A DNA stretch of 64,000 bases, taken from Chitinophagaceae bacterium. GTDB taxonomy: Bacteria; Bacteroidota; Bacteroidia; Chitinophagales; Chitinophagaceae. The notes below the pieces were generated by a model that made no database searches, was not told the DNA's origin, and was given only the letters and a program-made list of their open reading frames with translations. The translations under genes and the position numbers were made by a program. The stretch lies in assembly GCA_016719015.1 (NCBI GenBank), contig JADKAZ010000002.1:1-64000 (forward strand), written 5' to 3'. Every line of letters starts with the position of its first letter. The first letter of the stretch is position 1. Shown in pieces: positions 37,404 to 43,192 of this stretch.

Positions 37404-37433
37404 CATCTTCTTCAAAATCAAATTATGAAGATG
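37404..37433 (+). other. Hairpin overlapping the start codon of the next gene
   Basis: CATCTTC (37404-37410) pairs with GAAGATG (37427-37433), which covers the last base of the ATG at 37425 and codons 2-3. Seven T follow soon after. It could terminate the esterase transcript or damp initiation of the next gene. Confidence 0.3.
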
Positions 37434-37922
37434 GTGCTTTTTTTATGCCTGCTGTGCCCTACTTTGATAATTGGGCAAAGGCATGAACATGTTAACGCAT
37501 TTGTAAAAAGTATTCCGGATGAACTGGGTCGTCCGGTTAGGATGCCTGAACGGTCATATAACCGGTATTATGACCTCAATGATTCGGTCAGCTATAGTGT
37601 AAAGCAGCGGTTATTTGTTATAAGCTCTGATTCTGTTTATCACCTGGTTTTTCATAACTATCGTTACACGATAGATTCATTAGAACAGTTTATTTTCAGT
37701 GATAATGATTCGTCCTGGTATAAGCAGATGTACCGGTATCTCTCAGATTCACTTCCATCAATAGATTTTACCCAATACGAATTGGTGCTATATTCCGCTT
37801 GTGGCCAATGCCTTGCTTATTGTAGCCATGATGAGCAGGATCATTGCCATCGAAATGTATGCAGTTTTATGGATGCGTGGTTTCTGAGAGATAAGTTGAA
37901 ATTGATTGTAAAGAAAGAGTAA
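37425..37922 (+). CDS. Small secreted protein, unknown function
   Basis: 165 aa with a signal peptide (MKMVLFLCLLCPTLIIGQ). The mature part is polar and Tyr/Ser-rich (SYNRYYDLNDSVSYSVKQR, DNDSSWYKQMYRYLSD). It ends in a Cys-rich segment (SACGQCLAYCSHDEQDHCHRN, given in parts: CGQC, C, HDEQDHCH) that could bind metal or form disulfides. No family recognised. It lies 46 bp after the esterase gene and 8 bp before the convergent aat stop. Confidence 0.65.
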   Translation: MKMVLFLCLLCPTLIIGQRHEHVNAFVKSIPDELGRPVRMPERSYNRYYDLNDSVSYSVKQRLFVISSDSVYHLVFHNYRYTIDSLEQFIFSDNDSSWYKQMYRYLSDSLPSIDFTQYELVLYSACGQCLAYCSHDEQDHCHRNVCSFMDAWFLRDKLKLIVKKE

Positions 37923-37930
37923 TGCATTTC

Positions 37931-38578
37931 TCACGGAATAAGCTTTTTCAAGAGGGTATCAAATTCAGCACCGGAGATCATTCTTGCGCCAAGGCTTTCA
38001 AGGTATTCGGTGTAAACCTGGCAGTCTATTAATTCAATCCCTTCACTTTTCAACTGCAGCACATATTTTATAAAAGCAAATCTTGAAGCATTGCTCATTG
38101 TGCTGAACATGCTTTCGCCAAAAAAAACTTTTCCGAGTTTGATACCATAGAGTCCACCAATCAGTTTTCCTTCTTTCCATACTTCTGCACTATGGGCATA
38201 TCCCAGTTCATGTAATTTGCAATAGGCTTTCTCTACCTCATCAGTGATCCATGTCCCGTCTTGTCCAGGCCTTTTTGTTTTTTTACAATGATGAATGACC
38301 TGTGCAAACGCTTTATTGGTGGTGAATTCAAATTCATTTTTATTCAGCAATGGTTTTATACTCTTGCTTATTTTTAGTTCTTCGGGGTATAAAACGAACC
38401 TGGGATGCGGGCACCACCATAAAATAGTATCTCCTTCATACCAGGGGAAAATGCCACTGCGGTATGCCAGTAATAATCGTTCAGAGGAGAGGTCTCCACC
38501 CATTGCTAAAAGGCCATCTGGTTCGGCTAAATGTACCGGAGGGAAGGTCAATTCTTTGTCAAGTACAAATAAAGGCAT
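37931..38578 (-). CDS. aat: Leucyl/phenylalanyl-tRNA--protein transferase
   Basis: 215 aa. Transfers Leu or Phe from aminoacyl-tRNA to N-terminal Arg/Lys of proteins, creating a destabilising N-terminus. Family landmarks: FPPVHLAEPDGLLAMGGDLS, LLLAYRSGIFPWYEGDTILWWCPHPRFVL (in parts: YRSGIFPW, WWCPHPR), LHELGYAHSAEVWKEGKLIGGLYG (in parts: HSAEVW, LIGGLYG), and FFGESMFS. Directly downstream of clpS (11 bp), so both halves of the N-degron pathway are made together. Confidence 0.95.
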   Translation of the reverse strand: MPLFVLDKELTFPPVHLAEPDGLLAMGGDLSSERLLLAYRSGIFPWYEGDTILWWCPHPRFVLYPEELKISKSIKPLLNKNEFEFTTNKAFAQVIHHCKKTKRPGQDGTWITDEVEKAYCKLHELGYAHSAEVWKEGKLIGGLYGIKLGKVFFGESMFSTMSNASRFAFIKYVLQLKSEGIELIDCQVYTEYLESLGARMISGAEFDTLLKKLIP

Positions 38579-38589
38579 AGTAATGGAGA

Positions 38590-38889
38590 CTATACAGCCA
38601 CTAATTCTACGGTAGCATTAATACCCCGTTCTGTGATAGCATCACATTGAGGTTTCAGGTCATCATACGAGCCGTTCTTCACCCCATACTTCCCCTGGAA
38701 ATGGATAATGTAAGCACATTGCTCAGCCTGTTCATGAGTATGGCCGCAAATTTCCATCAGGGTTTCAATAACCCATTCAAAAGTATTGACCTCATCATTC
38801 CATACGATCAGGCGACAAGGGTCTTCTGTTTGCGTAAGCACATCTGTTTCTTCAACAGCGTCTGTTTGATATTGATTTTTAATATCCAT
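38590..38889 (-). CDS. clpS: ClpS, ATP-dependent Clp protease adaptor
   Basis: 99 aa from ATG 38889 (MDIKNQYQ), preferred to the in-frame ATG at 38910 because a perfect -7 box lies at 38900-38907. Core features: LIVWNDEVNTFEWVIETLMEICGHTHEQA (in parts: VWNDEVNTFEWVI; GHTHEQAEQ), IIHFQGKYGVKNG, and INATVELV. ClpS recognises N-terminal Leu, Phe, Tyr or Trp and delivers substrates to ClpAP/ClpCP. Its neighbour aat makes such N-termini. Confidence 0.94.
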   Translation of the reverse strand: MDIKNQYQTDAVEETDVLTQTEDPCRLIVWNDEVNTFEWVIETLMEICGHTHEQAEQCAYIIHFQGKYGVKNGSYDDLKPQCDAITERGINATVELVAV

Positions 38890-38899
38890 TGTTGCAGGA

Positions 38900-38907
38900 C
38901 AAAAATA
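38900..38907 (-). promoter_or_regulatory. Candidate -7 box of the clpS-aat promoter
   Basis: Minus strand TATTTTTG fits TAnnTTTG exactly, ending 11 nt before the clpS ATG at 38889. No TTTG at -33. Confidence 0.45.
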
Positions 38908-38944
38908 CATTTTTGTTTTTGTACTTTTAAACTAAACTGCAATT

Positions 38945-39328
38945 ATGGAAAGAGTTACTGGCCTGGGCGGCCCTTTTATAAAAGCTGAGGACCCAAAGGG
39001 CCTTGCTGCGTGGTATGAAAAACATTTAGGTATTGCATTTAATGGAACTACCTATACCGTGTTGCCATTTGCCAATGAAGATGGAAGTGAGAAACAAGGC
39101 TATAACGTATTTTCCTTTTTTAAGAGTGATTCCGATTATTTTGCCCCCAGCAACAAACCAATAATGCTGAATTTTATTGTAAAGGATTTGTTTGCCTTGC
39201 TGGCTGTTTTAAAAGAAGAAGGCGTAACCATAGTTGGCGAACCGATGGACGAAGAGTATGGGAAATTTGGCTGGATTATGGACCCGGAGGGCAATAAAAT
39301 TGAATTGTGGGAACCGCCAATAGGTTGA
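38945..39328 (+). CDS. Glyoxalase/VOC-superfamily protein
   Basis: 127 aa single VOC domain with paired beta-alpha-beta-beta-beta modules: GLGGPFIKAEDPKGLAAWYEKHLGIAFN at the N-terminus and FGWIMDPEGNKIELWEPP at the C-terminus. The second metal ligand Glu of the usual IELWE motif is present. The first-module His is not obvious (position held by F/K), so metal binding may be changed. Members are lyases, dioxygenases or resistance proteins, and the substrate is unknown. Divergent from clpS. Confidence 0.85.
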   Translation: MERVTGLGGPFIKAEDPKGLAAWYEKHLGIAFNGTTYTVLPFANEDGSEKQGYNVFSFFKSDSDYFAPSNKPIMLNFIVKDLFALLAVLKEEGVTIVGEPMDEEYGKFGWIMDPEGNKIELWEPPIG

Positions 39329-39335
39329 AAAAAAA

Positions 39336-39366
39336 TTTGGCAAAAAACCTCACAACCTTATCTTTG
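39336..39366 (+). promoter_or_regulatory. tRNA-Val promoter, consensus TTTG-N19-TATCTTTG
   Basis: TTTG at 39336-39339 and TATCTTTG at 39359-39366 are exactly 19 bp apart, a perfect match to the Bacteroidota primary sigma-factor promoter. The tRNA begins 17 nt after the -7 box. This is the best promoter in the window and supports the phylum assignment. Confidence 0.85.
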
Positions 39367-39382
39367 CACTCCCAATAAAAAA

Positions 39383-39457
39383 GGGAGTTTAGCTCAGCTG
39401 GTTCAGAGCATCTGCCTTACAAGCAGAGGGTCGGCGGTTCGAACCCGTCAACTCCCA
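39383..39457 (+). tRNA. tRNA-Val (TAC)
   Basis: A 75-nt cloverleaf: acceptor GGGAGTT/AACTCCC with discriminator A, D-stem GCTC/GAGC, anticodon stem TCTGC/GCAGA with loop CTTACAA (anticodon TAC), and T-arm GGCGG TTCGAAC CCGTC with one G-T pair. CCA is not encoded. Preceded by a consensus promoter and followed by a terminator, so it is a separate transcription unit. Confidence 0.96.
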
Positions 39458-39459
39458 CT

Positions 39460-39493
39460 AAATCCCGTTTTGTGTAAAACAAGGCGGGATTTT
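39460..39493 (+). terminator. Terminator after tRNA-Val (TAC)
   Basis: AAATCCCG and CGGGATTT form the outer stem and GTTTT/AAAAC the inner stem, with an asymmetric bulge (AAGG), followed by TTT. It starts two bases after the tRNA 3' end. Confidence 0.65.
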
Positions 39494-39509
39494 CGTTTAA
39501 ATTAGCTTT

Positions 39510-40057
39510 ATGTCAACCACCTATTGCGATTTTGTACGAGGAAAAGGAAAAGACACTGTTCACAGGGATTATCATGATAACGAATACGGCTTTCCCATTG
39601 ATGATGACAACCTTTTGTTTGCAAGATTAATTCTGGAAATTAACCAGGCAGGTTTGAGCTGGGAAACCATCCTGAAAAAGAAGGACAACTTCTTTAAAGC
39701 TTTTGATGATTTCAATATTGATAAAGTAGCCCGGTATTCTGCTACAAAAAAGGAAAAGTTGATGCAGGATGCAGGCATTATCCGTAACCGGTTGAAAATA
39801 GAGGCGGCAGTTCATAATGCAAAAGCAATTAAACGGATCCAGAAAGAGACGGGTTCATTTAAAAACTGGTTAGACCGTCATCATCCTAAAACAAAAGAAG
39901 AGTGGGTAAAGCTTTTAAAATTACGTTTCGGTTTACCGGTGGTGAAATTGTAAATGAGTTTTTAATGAGTGCAGGGTATTTGCCGGGAGCACATGCTACT
40001 ACTTGCCCGGTATATAAGAAAGTAATGAAACAAAAACCCAAATGGGCGGGGAAATAA
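39510..40057 (+). CDS. tag: DNA-3-methyladenine glycosylase I (one frameshift)
   Basis: Repaired length 182 aa. Removes 3-methyladenine from DNA in base-excision repair. Motifs: YHDNEYGFPIDDDNLLFARLILE (in parts: YHDNEYG; LLFARLILE), QAGLSWETILKKKDNFFKAFDDF (in parts: QAGLSWETIL; FFKAFDDF), and NRLKIEAAVHNAKA. Zinc-site residues of the family appear in YLPGAHATTCPVY at the C-terminus. The first frame stops early at 39953. One T appears lost in CTTTTAAAA at about 39912, after which the frame runs FKITFRFTGGEIVNEFLMSAGYLPG to TAA 40055-40057. It abuts the convergent gene at 40058. Confidence 0.9.
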
Positions 40058-40363
40058 TTAATTCGGATTGACCTCTGGTAATCTGTAATGTTGGCCATCT
40101 AATACGAACAACTCGTCAATTTCGAAGGTCCAGAATTTAAAAAAGGGACATTTTTTCAAAATTTTTTCTACTTCTTTCTTGTCTTCGGCATTTAACGTAA
40201 TCCAAGAACGCTGCGTTTCCATACTGACGGCATAGTGATCAATAGTTCCCTTATTAATGAGGAAGTTGATATATGTGCGATGGGGAGGAACCAGTTCCAT
40301 AAACTCATCACTCATTTTGAAATGTATCGTTGCCAGGTATTTTTGCATCTCTATAATTGACAA
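40058..40363 (-). CDS. Small conserved protein, YCII/muconolactone-isomerase-like fold suspected
   Basis: 101 aa, no signal peptide or membrane span (ATG 40363, or 40348 at MQKYLATIHF). The pattern YLATIHFKMSDEFMELVPPHRTYINFLINKGTIDHYAVSM (in parts: LATIHF; HRTYINFLINKGTIDHYAVS) looks like a ferredoxin-like alpha+beta dimer protein of the YCII or muconolactone-isomerase type, seen in many Bacteroidota. The fold guess rests on secondary-structure pattern only. The stop abuts the repaired tag stop. Confidence 0.7.
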   Translation of the reverse strand: MSIIEMQKYLATIHFKMSDEFMELVPPHRTYINFLINKGTIDHYAVSMETQRSWITLNAEDKKEVEKILKKCPFFKFWTFEIDELFVLDGQHYRLPEVNPN

Positions 40364-40428
40364 TCTAAAAGTAGGAAAGTTGCACCGGGAGAAAAAAGAA
40401 TCCTGAAATCACTTACTTTTATTGTTCC

Positions 40429-40502
40429 GGAACGTTAGCTCAGTTGGTTAGAGTATTACCTTGACATGGTAGGGGTCACTGGTTCGAATCCAGTACGTTC
40501 CA
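40429..40502 (+). tRNA. tRNA-Val (GAC)
   Basis: A 74-nt cloverleaf: acceptor GGAACGT/ACGTTCC with discriminator A, anticodon stem TTACC/GGTAG around loop TTGACAT (anticodon GAC), and T-arm ACTGG TTCGAAT CCAGT. Together with the TAC isoacceptor 1 kb away it covers all four valine codons. The mtaB stop on the other strand begins at the very next base. Upstream TACTTTTA is a near match to the -7 consensus. Confidence 0.95.
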
Positions 40503-41789
40503 CTAAATTTTCCATTCCACAATCTCATTCACCCAATCAGAACGGCGGGGTGTTGTTATCCGGATATAATTATCAGTGTATCCTTCTATCATGCCATGCT
40601 TATCTTCTCCTTCAAACAATACTTTACGGATTTGTCCTGCATGTTGTTCTGTAAAGTATTGCATCTTCATATAAGAAAGATTGCGAAGTGTCTTGTTTCT
40701 TTCATGCCTTATATTCATAGGCACAACTGGCTTAATACCTAATGCATGGGTGTTATCTCTTTCACTGTAGGTAAATACATGCAGGTAAGATATATCCAAT
40801 GAATGTAAAAAGTCAAATGTTTCTTTAAAGTCTTCTTCTGTTTCGCCGGGAAAACCAACAATCACATCTACACCAATAGCACAATGCGGCATTAATGTTT
40901 TGATCAGCGCAATTCTTTCGGCGTACATCTCTTTTTTGTACCGGCGGCGCATCAAACCAAGAATTTTGTTGCTGCCACTTTGGAGCGGAATATGAAAGTG
41001 TGGCATGAATTTGTCACTATTGGCAACAAACTCAATTATTTCATTCGTCAGCAAGTTCGGTTCAATCGACGAAATTCGATATCGCTTAATATCTTGTATT
41101 TTATCAAGCTCTTTAATCAGGTCAAAGAAATTTTCTTTCTTTGAAGTTTCTAAAGCCCCCCTTGCGGGGGTTGGGGGGCTAAAATCACCAAGATTAACTC
41201 CTGTCAGTACAATTTCTTTTACACCATGTTTGGCTAAGTGTTCTGCATTCTTCACTACATTTTCAATCGTATCGCTCCTGCTTTTTCCTCTTGCCATGGG
41301 TATGGTGCAGAATGAACAATTATAATCACAACCGTCCTGTACTTTTAGGAAAGTTCTTGTTCGGTCATTCACCGACCAGGAAGAATGAAAGCCGGAGACT
41401 TCCGCAATATCACAACTGCATATTTTGGCAGAATCGCCCTTGGCCAGCTCACGGATATGTTTTGCAATATTAAATTTTTCGGCAGCACCCAGCACCAGGT
41501 CAACACCGGGTATTTCAGCAATTTCTTTTGGTTTTAATTGTGCATAGCAACCGGTTATCACTACAAAGCTTTCCGGTGCTTTTCGCTGAATACGACGAAC
41601 CAGCTGGCGGCATTCTTTATCTGCATTATCCGTTACGGAACAGGTGTTTATTACATATACATCAGCCATACCGTCAAACTCTCTTTTCTCAAACCCTTCT
41701 TGTTCCAGCATACGGGAAAGTGAAGATGTTTCGGAGAAATTAAGTTTGCAGCCAAGTGTATGAAAGGCCACTGTTCTGGATTCTGCCAT
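40503..41789 (-). CDS. mtaB: tRNA t6A37 methylthiotransferase MtaB
   Basis: 428 aa. Radical-SAM enzyme that adds a methylthio group to t6A37 of ANN-decoding tRNAs. The N-terminal MTTase cluster cysteines are C14, C50 and C81 (TLGCKLN; NTCSVTDNAD; TGCYAQ). The radical-SAM triad is C154/C158/C161 (CDYNCSFC). PLQSGSNKILGLMRRRY and the C-terminal TRAM-like domain (VLFEGEDKHGMIEGYTDNYIRI, in parts: LFEGEDKHG; GYTDNYI) are present. Residues about 203-215 (SPPTPARGALETS) are encoded by a palindromic element (41152-41181) inserted in frame. A perfect -7 box lies 9 nt before the ATG. A modified target, tRNA-Lys (TTT), is encoded at 57.9 kb. Confidence 0.94.
   Translation of the reverse strand: MAESRTVAFHTLGCKLNFSETSSLSRMLEQEGFEKREFDGMADVYVINTCSVTDNADKECRQLVRRIQRKAPESFVVITGCYAQLKPKEIAEIPGVDLVLGAAEKFNIAKHIRELAKGDSAKICSCDIAEVSGFHSSWSVNDRTRTFLKVQDGCDYNCSFCTIPMARGKSRSDTIENVVKNAEHLAKHGVKEIVLTGVNLGDFSPPTPARGALETSKKENFFDLIKELDKIQDIKRYRISSIEPNLLTNEIIEFVANSDKFMPHFHIPLQSGSNKILGLMRRRYKKEMYAERIALIKTLMPHCAIGVDVIVGFPGETEEDFKETFDFLHSLDISYLHVFTYSERDNTHALGIKPVVPMNIRHERNKTLRNLSYMKMQYFTEQHAGQIRKVLFEGEDKHGMIEGYTDNYIRITTPRRSDWVNEIVEWKI
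41152..41181. repeat. Palindromic C/G-run element inside mtaB
   Basis: AAGCCCCCCTTGCGGGGG followed by TTGGGGGGCT forms a stem CCCCC-TTG-CGGGGG with a second G-run that can compete for the C-run. In the mtaB frame it encodes SPPTPARGA, a segment between GVNLGDF and FFDLIKEL where the family normally has a short loop. Confidence 0.6.
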
Positions 41790-41797
41790 AGAGCTGG

Positions 41798-41805
41798 CAA
41801 AAATA
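41798..41805 (-). promoter_or_regulatory. Candidate -7 box of the mtaB promoter
   Basis: Minus strand TATTTTTG fits TAnnTTTG exactly, with its last base 9 nt from the A of the mtaB ATG. A TTTG is present upstream but 25 nt away, not 19. Confidence 0.4.
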
Positions 41806-41895
41806 CGTTGAAAGTTTAAGGTTTAATGTTCAAAGTTGTCTTCTGTGTAGAGGTCTGTCTGCAACAATCATGTATTTTTATCCAAATATTTGAGA

Positions 41896-42369
41896 GTGAA
41901 CAAGAAATGGGCTCCTTACATATTAATAGCACTGATGTTGGTTGCAATTGTCGTTATCAAACAATGTACTAATAGCAAGGAGCCGGTACCCAAACCAAAG
42001 ATTACCAATAATGACAAGCCGAAAGACCCGGCCAGTAACCCCACCGACAGGGATAATGGTTTTGATCGCCGTACCTCGTTTTTAAAATACAGCAATCATG
42101 CAAAATGCCGGATGCAATGCCGGAAAATATCACAACAAGAAGTGGAAGAAATAATGCAGGAGGGAAAAATTAATTATAGTAAAAGTGATTTGCAAAATGC
42201 CCGGTGTCCCCGTTATGCAGTGGAAGGAGTGACTGATGACGATCAACGGGTGAGGATCGTATATGCCCAGTGCAATGAATCAACAACTGTTGTTACTGTT
42301 ATTGACCTGGAGACTGATTTTAAATGCAGTTGTCCCGGCGATGACGATAAATATAAAAATCAGCGGTAA
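41896..42369 (+). CDS. DUF4258-domain secreted or membrane-anchored protein
   Basis: 157 aa from GTG 41896 (VNKKWAPYIL), or 159 aa from TTG 41890. An N-terminal hydrophobic anchor (APYILIALMLVAIVVI) is followed by a Lys/Pro-rich linker and then a DUF4258-like domain (FLKYSNHAKCRMQCRKISQQEVEEIMQEG, in parts: YSNHAKCRMQCRKIS; EEIMQEGKINYS), with VRIVYAQCNESTTVVTVI. DUF4258 is related to BrnT/RelE-type small folds, but the membrane anchor argues against a toxin role. Five Cys in the last 100 residues may be disulfide-bonded. Its TAA overlaps the next ATG (TAATG). Confidence 0.75.
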   Translation: MNKKWAPYILIALMLVAIVVIKQCTNSKEPVPKPKITNNDKPKDPASNPTDRDNGFDRRTSFLKYSNHAKCRMQCRKISQQEVEEIMQEGKINYSKSDLQNARCPRYAVEGVTDDDQRVRIVYAQCNESTTVVTVIDLETDFKCSCPGDDDKYKNQR

Positions 42370-43154
42370 TGAAAATATTACTGCGGCCTTTACAATGGAT
42401 TTATAGCATTTATGCTTTTATCACTTTTGTGGCAGTGATGTTGCTCATTTTTCCTTTTGCCATTATCGCCAGTTTTTTTGGAAGGATCAAAGGTGGAAAT
42501 ATGACAATACGGCTTTGCATGTTGTGGGCCGACCTGTGGTTCCCGATGATTTTTATCTGGCATAAGAAAATATATGAAACGCCACATGATAAAACCAGGT
42601 CTTACATCTTTGTCAGTAATCATATTTCTTATCTCGATGCTGCTATCATAGTTAAAGCCTACCGTCAGCCCATTCGTCCGTTGGGTAAAGTGGAAATGAG
42701 TAAAGTACCAGTGTTTGGCCTTATTTACAGAAATGCAATTGTAACCGTGGACCGCAGCAGTCCCGTTAACAGGGCCAATAGTGTGAGAATTTTAAAATCA
42801 TTGATCAGTAAAGGTATTTCAGTACTTGTTTTTCCGGAGGGGACTTTTAATATGGGAACTACACCGCTTAAAGAATTCTATGATGGTGCTTTCCGGGTGG
42901 CGATTGAAACGCAAACTCCTGTAAAACCTGTTCTCTTCCTGGATGCATATCGCAGGATGAACTATAAAAGTTTGTTTTCGATGAAGCCGGGGCAAAGCCG
43001 GATTCTATATTTGGATGAAATACCGGTTGCAGGATATACATCTAACGATGTTGAAAAGTTGAAACAAGAAGTATATCAAATTATGGAAAGGAAATTAATT
43101 GAATACGACGCAGCATGGAGAAAACCCCTCAATCCGCCATTAGGCGGAGAGTAA
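42369..43154 (+). CDS. plsC: 1-acyl-sn-glycerol-3-phosphate acyltransferase
   Basis: 261 aa. Makes phosphatidate from lysophosphatidate at the inner membrane. N-terminal hydrophobic span (FITFVAVMLLIFPFAIIASFF), motif I NHISYLD (about residue 80), motif II region GLIYRNAIVTVDR, motif III FPEGTFN (about 155), and motif IV VKPVLFLDA. The last nine residues (RKPLNPPLGGE) are encoded by a palindromic element (43122-43151) that supplies the stop region. The following priA gene starts 38 bp downstream. Confidence 0.9.
   Translation: MKILLRPLQWIYSIYAFITFVAVMLLIFPFAIIASFFGRIKGGNMTIRLCMLWADLWFPMIFIWHKKIYETPHDKTRSYIFVSNHISYLDAAIIVKAYRQPIRPLGKVEMSKVPVFGLIYRNAIVTVDRSSPVNRANSVRILKSLISKGISVLVFPEGTFNMGTTPLKEFYDGAFRVAIETQTPVKPVLFLDAYRRMNYKSLFSMKPGQSRILYLDEIPVAGYTSNDVEKLKQEVYQIMERKLIEYDAAWRKPLNPPLGGE
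43122..43151. repeat. Palindromic element (TCCGCC-atta-GGCGGA) at the plsC 3' end
   Basis: ACCCCTCAATCCGCCATTAGGCGGAGAG: arms TCCGCC/GGCGGA around ATTA. It is translated as the PlsC C-terminus NPPLGGE, like the SPLGxG peptides made by related elements. Confidence 0.6.
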
Positions 43155-43192
43155 TATAGACTCCTGAATTCATAGTTATCTTTAACCCTTCA

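Noticed and set aside
39383..40502. Two tRNA-Val genes as an integration site for a mobile element
   Set aside because: No integrase, direct repeat of the tRNA 3' end or foreign-looking cargo lies between them; tag and a small conserved gene fill the space.
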